Origin: Lota lota
Lineage: Eukaryota; Chordata; Actinopteri; Gadiformes; Lotidae
DNA: 64,000 nt
Reading direction: 5' to 3'
NCBI GenBank assembly: GCA_026745465.1
Contig: JACYXH010000826.1
Location: forward strand, 4,232,292-4,296,291
Under the pieces are notes generated by a model. The model searched no databases. It was not told the DNA's origin and saw only the letters and a list, made by a program, of their open reading frames with translations. The position numbers were made by a program, and so were the translations under genes. Position 1 is the stretch's first letter. Each line of letters starts with the position of its first letter. Shown here one piece after another: positions 12,180 through 25,330 of this stretch.

Positions 12180-12340
12180 TTGTGTGGTGATGGCAGGCTT
12201 AACCTGTGCACATTCATTGCTCAATATGCAACAGGTGTGCAGCCTCACTCAGCCCCAGAGTTAAATCAGTCTGACTCGGGCCAGGTGAGCTGCTTAAACC
12301 AGCCATCATCCACACACATTCCACATAACCCCAACACCAA
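12180..12340 (-). repeat. Partial copy of the LTR family found at 27,718 and 28,575
   Basis: Contains the same landmarks in the same order as the long terminal repeats at 27,718-28,007: a block like GATGGCAGGCTTAACCTGTGCAC, then CAACAGGTGTGCAGCCTCA, a CAGGTGAGCTGCTTAAACCA block and a final CCACACACATTCCAC. The other end is missing. A poly-C run of about 38 bases follows at 12,352-12,390. Confidence 0.6.
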
Positions 12341-12351
12341 ATCAAAGAACA

Positions 12352-12358
12352 CCCCCCC

Positions 12359-12390
<32 letters not shown>
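12352..12390. repeat. Poly-C tract
   Basis: Almost uninterrupted run of C (one T). In the miniature LTR element at 27,718-28,886 a similar C run on this strand sits immediately beside the LTR as a polypurine tract on the other strand, so this may be the same kind of site next to the partial LTR at 12,180-12,340. Confidence 0.7.
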
Positions 12391-12395
12391 ACTGT

Positions 12396-12537
12396 GAGTG
12401 GATCATTCATCTCATTCTTTTGTTCTGCGATTTGCGCAAGCGCAAATGAACGATCAGACTCAAAAAGATTTGTTCATTTGAATGAAAGAGATACGAAGAT
12501 ACAAGTCCAAAAGAAGATCCAAACTTCCCATCACTGC
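12396..12537. mobile_element. MITE fragment ending in CCCATCACT
   Basis: Shares with the element at 32,114-32,325 a central GCGCAAATGAACGATC-type block, a TTTGTTCATTTGAATGA block and the terminus AACTTCCCATCACT. The left terminus is missing here. It is probably a non-autonomous DNA transposon. Confidence 0.5.
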
Positions 12538-12569
12538 TTATGGAAGCCCTAAGACGCAGTCAGTTTACA

Positions 12570-13420
12570 TTTATTTGAGCCTCCGTTTTCTCCCAGGTGG
12601 ACCTAGACATTTGGAGGGTAATAGATGAAGAAACATTGTCAAGGTATATATCACATCTTGGAGAACAAGTGTTTGCCAAAAATTTAACCAGTGCATCTTT
12701 GACTGCTGCTTGCAATGCAGACAGGAAAATAAACCTCATCGATCGACTCCGGTCCAAAATGAAGCTTCCCAGCTCTGGCCTAGCAGCAACAAGCACTCAA
12801 CATCATACTCACAAAGGACTTGGCCTGGGAAACAAGAATGCAGAGAGAAAGACGAGAATGATAGAAACAACAGAAGTTTCAAGCAGGTTAGACGACCAAC
12901 TGGTGGGGGCATAAAATAACTCACTGTCAGGAAAGTAAAATTCTAAAGGAGATATTATTTCCTTAGGGGAAGTCCACAAAAGGGAACGTTGATGAGATTG
13001 ACTTTACACTTCGTGTTATGGGCTCGGAGGAGCCCTTAAATGCTGCACTCACAATTGCAAACTTAAGATGATTAGACTTGTTACAAAATACTTCGGTTGT
13101 ACATCTGTTGTCAGAAAAAAGTCAGTCCACAGACCATGAAGTCATGAATCAGGAAACAAGTTCAAATCACTCCTCTGCAACCAGCTCAACCACAACCATC
13201 TATGAGTATTCAGAGAATGTAGCTGAGAAGCAGACCATTACCATTCACTCAGCTCAATGTATCTCTGACATGATTCAGGCATTTGTAGATAATAACACAC
13301 TCAATGCCAACAAAGCATTTGATCGCATGCTGGAAAACTGTAAATTGGAGATTGGAGTTGGGAAGGGGCTTGTTATGGACTGTCTAACTGCAATGAAGCC
13401 AAATGTTTTTTTTTTTTACA
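12570..13420 (+). pseudogene. Decayed repeat-associated ORF of fish genomes
   Basis: Plus-strand frames give DIWRVIDEETLSRYI, then INLIDRLRSKMKL, then QVRRPTGGGIK, then KGNVDEIDFTLRVMG, in that order but in changing frames with stops between. I recognise this order from uncharacterised proteins carried in many copies in fish genomes (often with a HECT-type C-terminus, not seen here). Its function is not known to me. It faces the integrase-core remnant at 13,685-14,862 on the opposite strand, and the two may belong to one decayed mobile element. Confidence 0.4.
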
Positions 13421-13684
13421 TTTGGATTTCAATTCATTCATTCATTCAAATTCATTTCACAACTTAAGTATTTAGCGTTGTTTTTAAGGTTATTGTGAGA
13501 GGATATAGAATTGTGAATCTCATTGTAGAATTTTGACTAATCATTTGTCACACTTTTTCCATGTTATTCTTTCTACTCATCTAACAGCTGTTCTCTGATA
13601 ATGGCCTCAGCTGTCTGTAAAGCCTTTCAGCTTCAACAGCATTATTACCACAAGATTATTTCCCTCCATTATCAGAACACAAAG

Positions 13685-14862
13685 CTAATTTAGGTCTGGG
13701 TCACAGGGAATGTCCGTTTTACAAAGGCACACATTCTCTTCCAGGATAATGTTTATCATAGTCCACTGGATGTAGATAGTCCTCTGCCTGATAAAGCTCT
13801 GGTGCATGGTACATGATGAAAGGTTTGCCATTATGCAAATCACGTCCGTTGCTACTTGGGCGTATCCGATGGTTATTCCACATTTGCACAACAACATCTA
13901 GCTCCTCCTGTAAAACGAGACACGTGCTCAAACATAGCTCTCACATCTTCAAATAAGCTGTTATCTGTTTTCCACATTAGCCTAATCAAGACCATTCCAT
14001 ACACTGCAAAACATGAAAACACTTTATGTAGAGTATGTGCATGACAAAGTGGAAAAGTGTGTTTGAAGAGAGTGCATGTGTGGGAGAGACAGGTTACCTG
14101 AATGGCTTTAATAAAGCAGAATTGAATGAGACCCTTGTCAACCATAGCGCCATTGAACTCACGCACTGACTGAAATTCCAGGAACAAGTCTCTCTATTAC
14201 GTTGTCTCTACGTTCTGTCTCCGATAATATCCCCACCACCTTTCAATCCACTGATTTGCAGTACTTCACCCCTGGAGAGCACAGTGCCAAGGAACAGCAT
14301 CCTCATGCAAAATGTTTTTGCAATCTATTGACATGCACATTCTCCGTTTCAAAGTCGGATCTAATCATATTTGGGCAGCCCTCTCGCTCAGCCACGGCAC
14401 CAATAAAATTTGATGCAATTACCTCGGGTTTACTGTTTGTATAATTTGCGTGCATCCAAGTTATGTAGTGCGAGAAACAATCAATACAACCATTAACTCC
14501 GATGCCAAAAGGTGTCCTAGCTCGTCTGTTGTATGCCTGCTGGGTCCAGAAAGGACTGCACTTCATACACCAGGGGTCGATGAACCCGCAACCCTGCAGA
14601 ACGGCACCTCTCAGTCATCAATTATTTATCCATGGAGTCTCCCCGGGCCTTGTATCTGATCAGCAATGTAGTCCACCACATCGCCCATTCTCACTTCAAT
14701 TGCGCCGCCGATAAAGCTGAAGTCTTGCCAACTGTCTTCTAAGGTGGCGCACACTTATGTGTAGGCCTATATGTTCCCCAGCAAGGCATAATGCTATTTC
14801 CGCAGCCGTCAAATCTAGCTGAAGATAAATGTAATGCGCTGATCAACATGCTCCTCAGACAT
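13685..14862 (-). pseudogene. Integrase-core mobile-element protein, decayed
   Basis: Blocks on the minus strand, in order: VDYIADQIQGPGRLHG near 14,640; GIGVNGCIDCFSHYITWMHA near 14,470; RSDFETENVHV near 14,340; FNGAMVDKGLIQFCF near 14,130; then VVVQMWNNHRIRPSSN and MYHAPELY near 13,850. This order matches an integrase-core protein family spread in fish genomes. The D of GCID and the D of RSDFETEN correspond to the two aspartates of the DDE triad. Several in-frame stops and frame breaks show it is not functional. Terminal repeats were not found. Confidence 0.6.
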
Positions 14863-15464
14863 TGTTACCCTCAACGCCATCCTGCACTGGACTGGCAACC
14901 CCACTGACCTAATCATTCGTCATAACGAAGTAATTATGTTATCTCGGAAAAATAAGGTAAACATAAACAAATGGCATCTTAGGGCTTCCATAACTACCCC
15001 ATATCATATACAATGAAATAACTGTAGTTATATAGGGCCCCCATGTAACTACAACGCTGTGTCCCTCCGCATTCTATGCACCTCTTGGTTACTTCACATC
15101 TTCTCACTAGTTTCAATTTGGACGAGGTGCGGTTGATAGTCGAGGTAGAGAAATACAGCAAGTTGTACGACCCCAGACATTGTTTAGACAAGGACAATTT
15201 AAAGAAAGACAACATTTGGAGGACAATTGGTGCTGTCATTGTAAGAACTAGGTGAACCACAGGGGGGGGGGGGGAAAGGACTCAAAAGCACGACTCGGAG
15301 GTAACAGTCTGGATAGTAAGAATGGCAAAGAATCGCTAGGAGTAATGCTGGAACGTTTGACACAGAAGAACAAAGACAAACTGGCACAGAGGAAGGGAAA
15401 CACCTGGCTGAGCGCTCATCGTTGTTGTTTATAATGAAGCCTTCCATAGAACGCGGCTTCATCG
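14863..15464. other. Intergenic DNA upstream of the Rev-erb duplication
   Basis: No gene recognised. This stretch lies just outside the inverted duplication, whose left breakpoint falls at about 15,465. It contains a short G run at 15,263-15,274. Confidence 0.4.
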
Positions 15465-15862
15465 TGAGTACGGTGGAAGGTTACGTGTACATGGAGTTGG
15501 CTCCGCCCCCAGCATCCTAAAAGTATGTCACTGGGTTAAAGTCACTGCTGCGACCCTACCGAGGGGAGTGGCCGACAAATGGATCACATGGTAGGTACAC
15601 CATTGAGAACATTCAGTTCTCTTGTCATCACTTCTGGGAAGTCAAACAATAAGGGGGCTTGCAGAATCGGCTACAGACTTGCTATTTAAAAAAACAAAAA
15701 ACATTGGCTTTAGTGGAAACACACAGTCAACTTTGGGACGGCGAAAAGCTGGTGTTGATCTTTGGAACGCCGCAATTCTGCACTGGACTGTCAACTTGAC
15801 CAAAACTGGCAAAGTCGTGACAGCAAGCGTATTGCTTCCTGTTAATATTGCAGCAATCCAAC

Positions 15863-18800
15863 ATGCCTGAAGATAATGGGGCAACCAAGACAGGTAAGTC
15901 CTGAAACCTAATTTAATGACATTAATGCCTAAAAATGACTACCTTAATGTAGTTGTTAAGCTGAAGTGTCCAATTACAATAATTGTGTCATTTGCACTAA
16001 CGAGTACATGTGTCATCATGTTGTTACAATAACCTTAAACGTAGGTTTAATGTTTCTAGAATACAGCGGAGTGATTGATTAAACTTCCCCGAAATATTGT
16101 ATAAAGGGGTCTTGTTATTCAATCAAGTATGACCCGTGCATTCATTACAGTGTTCTTTAGTTTGTTTTATTTGAAGTAGTTTTTTTCTGAATCGAATGTT
16201 TTATAAAGTGATCTATTCAACTCATCGATGTGTTATCATGCCTGTCGTCCGCAACAACAACAGTGTTCCGCTTTCTATATCTCACATGGACAGAGTAGCC
16301 TAGCCATGTGCCACTGTGTACGGCAGAGTACACGTTCCTCAGCGCTCTCTCCCCATTGGTCAAGATGAATCTGTGACGCGGCGATTGCATAATCGGCGCA
16401 CCGTGTCCCGGTGCAGAGGCAGGCTGCAGGTCCACGTGAGACGGCGAGAGACAGTCGCTGTGACCTAGATTTCCCCCTTCACTCAAAACACAACAGATCC
16501 ACATGTGGGTGGACAGTGAAAGCGAATAGGCATGGTTTGGTTATGTAATCATGATTTGCAATAAATAGAATAAGTACTAATTTAAGAGACGATCCAAAAT
16601 AAAAGCAAATTCAAATATTGGATTGTTTGTTCCACAAGCCATAATCCATCTTAATCGACGTCTCTTTAAATCCACCGTTTGATCTTTATTAATGTACAAT
16701 TGTATTTGTCTGTTCGTTAAGTAAGACGAGTTGTGTAGTTGCTAGATTTCACAAAAAAACGTAAATATTTATATTTTAGATTAGGCCTAGGAATAATTAG
16801 GCCTACCTGCCAGACAGAAATCAATCACTCGAACTATTCGTTAATATAGTAAACTACGCATCATCTTTGGTGTGTAATGCGATAACTTTGTTGTCGTCAC
16901 CTTACTAGTTTTTAATTTAATTTGGATTAAATGCATAAATAAAATGACTTCTCATGATGTGTCCTTGGCATGTCATCGTTTCTATCCTGAACCATAGCGA
17001 TAAACCTCGACACCGGGTCAAGGAGAACAAGGACTTCTGATTGTCTTCTGATCTGGTCTTTTTTTAATTCTTTGATTCATTTTTTTCACTAGGATACTGT
17101 GTGAACAATATAAATCGTGTCACCAGAATATCCACTCTTCATCCATGCTATGCATTAGACCCAGAGTTTACACTTATTTTCCTGTTATTATTAAATTCTC
17201 AATCGCTCTCTTCTCGCCCTCTCCACAGGCGGTGTCATTGCGTACATCTCCTCTGGCTCCGCCTCCAGTCCTGAGTCGTGCATGAGTGACAGCTCCAACA
17301 GCAGCTACCTGTTCTCCTCCCCAGCGATGTCCCGCCCCTCGCTGCCCAGCCGCGTCGTGGGCATGCTGGTGGACATTGCGCCACCTACCAAACCTGGCCA
17401 GCACCGCGGCCCTGGGGGCGAGAGGTCCAGACGCTCGTCATCGTCCTCTTCCTCTTCCAAGAGCAGCATCACCAGTAAGCCCACGTTCCCGCTAATTGTA
17501 GCTCTGCTACAATCGCTAGGCAACTGGTAAATGCTGTAGTGACTATAAAGGGGTTGACAATGCAATCAAAATGCAAAAGATCTTAGAAATGGAAGAATAC
17601 TAATTGACTAATGTACAACCATATATACTATATATATAATGAAGTTATGAACAAATAGAAGGCAACAAAGAACATAGAGTGTTAAACCTAAGCCAATACG
17701 AAGCTGCTGAATGGCGTTGTGCTTTAACTGACTGGCTAACTGAGTGTCTCTCCTGCCCCTCTGTTGTGTATGGCAGAGATCAATGGCATGGTTCTTCTCT
17801 GCAAGGTGTGTGGCGATGTGGCATCTGGCTTTCATTACGGCGTGCACGCCTGCGAGGGCTGCAAGGTGAGAACACAAACACATTGATTTATGATTTATTT
17901 ATACTTCACAAACCTGATTCATGGTTTTTCCTAATTGATTCAAAATATGTATTTATTTAATTTAATTTAAAATTAATCAGATCAGATATTTTTTGTTGTT
18001 GTTACATATTTGCATTTGAATGCAAACACAATCCTCTATTTCTCCTTTAAGCTGAATGCAGGCCCCTCAGAGACCGAAACATGTTCTTACTGTTCTCTCT
18101 TGGCTCCTCAGGGATTCTTCCGCAGGAGCATCCAGCAGAACATCCAGTACAAGAAGTGTCTGAAGTTGGAGAACTGCACCATCATGAGGAGCAACCGCAA
18201 TCGCTGCCAACAGTGCAGATTCAAGAAGTGTCTGTCCGTAGGCATGTCAAGAGATGGTAAGGGCCCTTTTAGGCTCTATTATGGCCATCTCAGTTTCACA
18301 CATCATCTGTAAAGAAGAGTCTAGTCTGGTTTTATGTAGACCGGGAAAAATGCCTTGGGGATGATGAGCTGAATGTCTTTGTATACATGTGTTTTGGTAT
18401 TTTTTCTTTAAATAGATTTTTGGGGTTACCTGGTTGGGTTAGCTGGTTGTTATTCTCGAGGTGATGAACCAAACATCTTTGATCTTTAACAGATTATATA
18501 AACCATGAGTTACTTATTTAGTTATCTCTTGGTCATGGTCGTTGAATGATCTGGTAGAAGTTGTAGACCCTTGCCTTGATTGGCTCTTCCAAGTGACATT
18601 TGTTTAGTTCATATAGTTAAAGTGAACATAGGTCAAGTTGATGAATCACACTGTCTTGCATCTAAACAACCTTTCTGCTAACACCTTCCCTGCAGCTGTG
18701 CGGTTTGGTCGGATCCCGAAGCGCGAGAAGCAGAGGATGCTGCTGGAGATGCAGAACGCCATGAACAACATGATGGGCGGCGGCAGCGGTGGCGTGCTGC

Positions 18801-21244
18801 TTTGCCAGCAGAGCACGACACTTCCTTTTGAGACCATGGCCCTCCACACCAGCAGCTCGCCTTCCTCATCATCATCCTCTTCATGCTGCTCCTTATCCAC
18901 CTCGTCCTGCTCAAGTCCCTTCTCACCCCGCTGCCCCCAGGACTCAGAGTCTGTGGTTTCCATGGACACCAACTCCAGCTCTGCTTCCTCCTGTGGCTCG
19001 GACAGCGGCGATGACGAGACTGTCAACACGGTTACTGCGCAGCGCCGGGAAGGTTTCACCTACAGTAGGCAAGGGTCACCGAGGCTGAGCCATGGGCTTG
19101 GGTCGCCCGTGCTGGTCGCTATGGAGACCCCAGTGAGTGACAACCATTTTGAAGTCCAGCAGAACAGTTGGAAGCGTTGGAACAACAACAACAACAATGT
19201 TGCCACAGAGGAAAACCAGCAACGTAACCAAGGCAACAGCCAGTGTGTCCCCAACACAGCTTACAGGGAAGAGAGAGTGCACCACCAGCAGCAGCTCATC
19301 AGCGCCCCCGGTGGTGAAAGGTCAGATGACGTCCACAGCCTTCCGCAAAACCAGCACACCTTCAGCGCCCCAAGCGTATCCAATGGTAACAGTGGACCAA
19401 TCAACAGCCTGCGCAACAGAGCTCACTTGGTGAGTGTTTGGTAAACAAGCTATAGCCTTTTCAACACCAAAGTTAAATCCTTATAAGGGGAGGCAGGATA
19501 GTCTAGGCGGGATTAGAGGCTGTTTAACTCCCAGCTATAAGGTTCTTGGTGCAAACCCCAATGTCCACAGTCTACCTGTAGGCATCCTTGAGCAAGGTGC
19601 CCTAACCCCAACCTGCTTGTGTAGCTCTGACATAGAGCTAAAAATGGTGTGATTGTTCAGGTGTGTCCCATGAGCGACTCGCCACACATGGACCCCAGGA
19701 AGCCCAGCCAGGAAATCTGGGAGGATTTCTCCATGAGCTTCACTCCGGCTGTGCGTGAGGTGGTGGACTTCGCCAAGAGGCTCCCGGGCTTTCGCCAGCT
19801 CTCCGAGCATGACCAGGTCAGCCTGCTGAAGGCCGGCACCTTCGAGGTGAGCCACACCTCCAGACCTTCTCTGTATAGTTAAACTGAACACATGTAGTGT
19901 GTACTGCTGAAGTCGGCCCCGGCTTTAAATGTTGTGTAGTGGGCAGGACCCGTTTAGGCTGGAGAACCACTACAGCCCCCCAGGGTCGACTTCAGCAGTA
20001 AACACTACATGAAATATGTGTGGGAACACGTCCACTCACGTAGAAGGAAACAAGGTCCAAGAGGTACATTTGTATGAGACTTGATTTATCATCACCTCAA
20101 CAATGTCCAGTCATGTAATCGAAACAAACGTTTCTAGCACCGTTTCCAGCATGCGTTTTTGCAGGTTAGTCGTAAGGACTTGTTGCACTGGTAAAACATT
20201 AAGCAGCAGTTTAATCCATTTAAAATTACAATAAAGAAAACCATGGATTTATGTCAGATTGTCAACATTTTAATCCAGATCCGGATATCTGAGTAATCCG
20301 TTATGAGGAATGGGCCGTGTGCCTTCCCATTGGATGTTGCCACCATAATCACTATTTCAGTCTCAGTCTGCCCAACAAAACTCGAGTATGGCCCGGTATT
20401 ATCAAACCAGTTTGACCCTCCCACACTACACTTGTGACCCCCAACACTACACGACAATCAGAGCCGACTTCCTCCCTGATCGCCGCCCCCACCCCTCTTT
20501 TTAATGAGCCCTGAATGTGCTCTCACTCCGTCTCCAGGTGCTCATGGTTCGTTTCGCCTCTCTGTTCGACGTGGCCGAGCACACGGTCACCTTCCTGAAC
20601 GGGAAGCGCTACAGCCTGGTGGCGCTCCGAGCGCTAGGCGCCGGCGAGCTCCTCAACGCCATGTGTGAGTTCAGCGAGAAGCTGGCGTCTCTCCGTCTCG
20701 ACCGCGATGAAATGAGCCTGTTCACTGCTGTCGTGCTCGTCTCAGCCGGTACAAACACACCACCTACCTACCTACCTACCTACCTGCAGGCAGGCAGGCA
20801 TGAAGAAAAAGCTTAATGTTTCATGCTGATTCCTTGATTTATTTATTTATTTTAAAATTGATACAGAGGATAAACCCTTTGAGATGCAGCATCTCGTTTT
20901 TAAGGGGGTGCTCAGTCACAAAACACGACATAAAACAATCAACATAGTAACATCAACAAGGACATACACATAAGGTGATTTTCCATATAGCATCGAGGCT
21001 TATTTTCTCATCTCTTCCCTCCTCTCTTCTCCTGCCGGTACCAGACCGCTCTGGGATCCAGGACCTAGACTCTGTGGATGCCCTGCAGGACCACCTGATC
21101 CAGGCACTGCGGGACCTGGTGACGAGGAACCACGGGCAGGACGGCGCCACCACCTTCACCAAGCTGCTGCTCAAGCTTCCAGAGCTGCGCTCGCTCAACA
21201 ACGTGCACTCAGAGGAGCTGCTCTCGTTCAAAGTGCACCCTTAA
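15863..21244 (+). CDS. nr1d2: Rev-erb nuclear receptor (NR1D family, nr1d2-like), 8 coding exons
   Basis: Haem-regulated transcriptional repressor of the circadian clock and metabolism; it binds ROR elements in the nucleus and recruits NCoR. Coding exons: 15,863-15,893; 17,229-17,474; 17,777-17,865; 18,112-18,256; 18,696-19,429; 19,661-19,846; 20,538-20,748; 21,045-21,244. All junctions are GT-AG and phases agree, giving 613 residues. It begins [10 protein letters not shown], then GGVIAYISS, the typical NR1D start. The DNA-binding domain (about 101-167) has CKVC and the P-box CEGCKGFF. The hinge contains Ser, Gln and Asn runs. The ligand-binding domain starts near 416 with VCPM and ends FKVHP without an activation helix, as expected for Rev-erb. 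The haem-ligand positions known from human NR1D2 are present (C417, H602). Linkage to ube2e1 favours nr1d2, but nr1d4 is not excluded. Confidence 0.93.
16385..16471. promoter_or_regulatory. Candidate circadian enhancer: D-box, E-box and RORE
   Basis: Within 87 bases of intron 1 lie three perfect consensus sites. TTGCATAA at 16,385-16,392 is the reverse complement of the D-box TTATGCAA. The E-box CACGTG is at 16,433-16,438. TGACCTAGATT at 16,461-16,471 is the reverse complement of an RORE (AATCTAGGTCA). These are the three classic clock element types and are known to control Rev-erb genes in vertebrates. The surrounding 200 bases are GC-rich and include a CCAAT motif on the minus strand near 16,353. 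The function is inferred from motifs alone; an alternative promoter is possible. Confidence 0.55.
19891..20011. repeat. Hairpin-forming inverted repeat in intron 6
   Basis: Arms of about 29 bases, CATGTAGTGTGTACTGCTGA... at 19,891 and its imperfect reverse complement ending at 20,011, enclose about 60 bases. The same hairpin is present in the right arm of the inverted duplication at about 42,850-42,970, so it was there before the duplication. It may be a small foldback transposon. Confidence 0.6.
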
Positions 21245-21246
21245 TG

Positions 21247-21525
21247 TCGCCGGGGTCGTCCCTCACCTTGGCTTACCCTGAAGGCCTGGGGTCGTCCCTT
21301 ACCTTGGCTTACCCTGAAGGCCTGGGGTCGTCCCTTACCTTGGCTTACCCTGAAGGCCTGGGGTCGTCCCTTACCTTGGCTTACCCTGAAGGCCTGGGGT
21401 CGTCCCTTACCTTGGCTTACCCTGAAGGCCTGGGGTCGTCCCTTACCTTGGCTTACCCTGAAGGCCTGGGGTCGTCCCTTACCTTGGCTTACCCTGAAGG
21501 CCTGGGGTCGTCCCTTACCTTGCCC
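21247..21525 (+). repeat. 36-base minisatellite directly after the Rev-erb stop codon
   Basis: About 7.6 copies of a 36-base unit containing GGGGTCGTCCCTTACCTTGG and CTTACCCTGAAGGCCT, starting 2-6 bases past the TAA stop. Because 36 is a multiple of three, a frame starting at an ATG that overlaps the stop (TAATG) stays open with a 12-residue repeat, SSLTLAYPEGLG. I regard this as 3' untranslated sequence. The same array, roughly twice as long, follows the pseudogene in the right arm. Confidence 0.9.
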
Positions 21526-22801
<1,276 letters not shown>

Positions 22802-22913
22802 ACAGAAATGTGTATACAATTATCTGTTTCTTCCACAGGCAACACTGCAATATGTATAGTCGTGCTGTGCATACCATTCATAAACATATATGAATACAAT
22901 AGTATGAAATAAA

Positions 22914-23560
22914 ATACAAATGAAGTCATGTGAACATTTTGTATGTGTGTTTTGTTTCAATCAGACTGGTAGAACCAGACAAAGTAATTGTTTTGAAAAA
23001 AAAATAAGTTCCACTTCGTTTCCATTATTTCACAAAAACCGTTGTGTGCAAATAGTAATACCCAATGAAGCAAGACTTTTTCATCTTTTACAAAATGTGA
23101 CCACATATGACCTAAAGATCCTCAAACAAATAACAATGAATGAGGCCAATTTTATAGGAACATTCATACCTGGTGCAATTTATTTTCCCTTAGCTTGAAG
23201 TTTAATTATAGTTATCGAAGTTATTATATTAATTTAGTTTCCATATGTTTAAGAAAAGAAAGCCTAGTTTTGTCACTGTACATAACTACAACTAATACAT
23301 AATAGATTACATTTAACTGAATCACTGACGGACATTAATGCAAATAATAAATGTGAAACACTCGCAGGTTCTCCTAAAAGGTTTCTTTCATATCTTTGTG
23401 TGTCTTGTCCTTGTCGTTAAATTCCCCTTTAAACTTGCAAAGCCATGCTTTCTATAATATATACATACGAGGAGGCGATGCAGATTCATACAAAGTTCCA
23501 ACTAGTCAACAAACAGTGCAAAGGTCAATCTTTGTCAAAAGATTGTCAAAGGCAAACTAA
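22914..23560. other. Intergenic DNA with a duplicated block
   Basis: The part from about 23,190 to 23,500 (landmarks AAATGTGAAACACTC, GTTCTCCTAAAAGGTTTC, TTCCCCTTTAAA) is repeated in diverged form at about 26,440-26,720 in the same orientation. No gene is seen. Confidence 0.5.
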
Positions 23561-24286
23561 TATCTCACACCAAACATTTTGACGACCATGGTCGCAATCC
23601 AGGTCAAATGGATGTCGTGAACCAAAGGAAAAATGGGAATTCTTTCTATCACAGTCAAACCCATTTTCGACTAACCAATATTTAAAAAACTGGTCGCAGG
23701 ACAGCTGTCTTGGTGACGTCACGTCAGGACGCGACCCATATTCCTGAACCCCTGCACATGCCGATCAGGGAGATCAACAGGACGTCGATTTCTGGGGTTG
23801 TTGGGTCTTAATAACGACCCAAAAGTTATCATCATACCAGAATACTAAACCTGCCAATTAAGTGGTAACTTACTCTGTAATATGCATAATCTTTACAAGT
23901 TCTAATGAGACAAATAAATCGGATTGTAATGCAGTGTTAACCCACCCAGTAAACCGGCATTAAAAGTATTACATTGATCAATGATTTAAAAAAAAGAAAA
24001 GCGTAGGCCTGATTGTCAGATATGTCCAAGATTTATTAAAAGCAAGGCAAGATCACCAACGATATTCGATTTGAACCATTCAAACACATGTGACACATGT
24101 GAGACACCAACCGCCCTCATGTGAGACTCACATTTTTTCTTTTTTTAGATTAATTAAATTAAATAAATAAATCTAAAAATTTTGATTTATTTAACATACG
24201 GCCAAATTGGAGTTGTTCAAAAATGGGTCACGTTGTGACACGACGTCCATATGGCGACCATGGTAGTCAAAATGTTTGATGGGATA
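23561..24286. mobile_element. Inverted-repeat element, about 0.73 kb
   Basis: The left end (TATCTCACACCAAACATTTTG, then ACCATGGTCGC and GGATGTCGTG) is matched by the reverse complement of the right end (TATCCCATCAAACATTTTG, ACCATGGTCGCC, GGACGTCGTG). Inverted termini therefore run over about 70 bases with several changes. There is no open frame and no clear target duplication, so this is probably a non-autonomous DNA transposon. Confidence 0.55.
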
Positions 24287-24539
24287 TCATACCTTCTGTG
24301 TTACTAAATACCCTGGTATACTGTAATACCGTGATATCGCCCAAGCCTAGTACCTTATTGAAACAGTGACAGTGGACCAAACAATGGACATTGTAACAAT
24401 AACACTTATGCACTAGGGAAAGTTTAGAATATTTATGACATGGTTTCAAAATCTTGTAATAAAAGAGGAAAATTGGGAAGAGAAAAGTATAGTTCGTGTG
24501 TCAATTCCTTCAACATTTTATCTGTGTTTTTCAAGGAAC

Positions 24540-25330
24540 TGTTGAGGATTGTATTAATTAGATTAGATTAGATTAGATTAGATTGGTGAGATTTAGAAGT
24601 CTTAAACAGAGGAATGTTGAGGAATGTATTAATCGTTAAAAAGTTAGATATGGTTTCGCCTCATGCTGTTTTCCCCCTCCCTGCCAGAGTCCTGTCTCTG
24701 AACCCCAGTTTGAGTTGATCAAACAAATTATGTGTATTCACCTTCAACCTGTTCTCATCCTCCTCCCTGCCAGACATCTGTCTCTAACAACATCTGTCTC
24801 TCTCTACTGTTCTTAAAGCAATTGATCAACGAAGCAACTGAGGGGTTGGTATTAGCATCAAATGGCCCTTCCCTTGTCTTACAACCCAACAACAGATCCC
24901 CCTCAGACCAACAGGTCGGGGGCCGATCACATCCCCCAAATGTTTAGCCTAGAGAGAATGTAGGCGGTTTGTGATTGGCTTGTTTGAATAACAGTAACCC
25001 AATAGCAATCTGTGGGTTACACCTTTTTGTATGATAACAGGTAATTATTGGAGGTAACTGAGAGCCCCGCCCCTGTCATGTGTTTTAAGATACTGTGTTT
25101 AGTGATGAATGAAAAACTTCTATGGGAGAAGAATAATTGGAGAGCACACAGGATTTTACATGCAGAATTAAGCAGAGATAATTGTGACCATGGAAGGACT
25201 CTGGTGGTTGTTTTGGGTATCCTGCGTGAGCCCGTGAGCCTAACCCACGAATAAAGTATTGAACGTGAAGTATTGACTCCGTCTTTTTGGAAGAATCGGG
25301 CTGGAAACTTGCACCCTGGATTTGATCAAA
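24540..25330 (+). repeat. Dispersed repeat copy, LTR-like, related to 38,775-39,690
   Basis: Shares long blocks with 38,775-39,690: TTAGATATGGTTTCGCCTCATG, repeated CCTCCCTGCCAGA...TGTCTCT units, GGCGGTTTGTGATTGGCTTG, ATCTGTGGGTTACACC and a GATGAAT(A/G)AAAAACTT tail. A short GATTA tandem is at 24,560-24,585 and an AATAAA lies at about 25,249. The AATAAA near the end and the size suggest a long terminal repeat, but I did not find both ends. Confidence 0.5.

Noticed and set aside
15199..15462. Minus-strand frame of 87 residues
   Set aside because: Low-complexity Pro/Ser content driven by a G run; not conserved in the right arm, whose match begins only at about 15,465.
18646..19285. Several frames opposite the Rev-erb hinge exon
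   Set aside because: Shadows of the Ser-, Gln- and Asn-rich coding exon at 18,696-19,429 on the other strand or in other frames.
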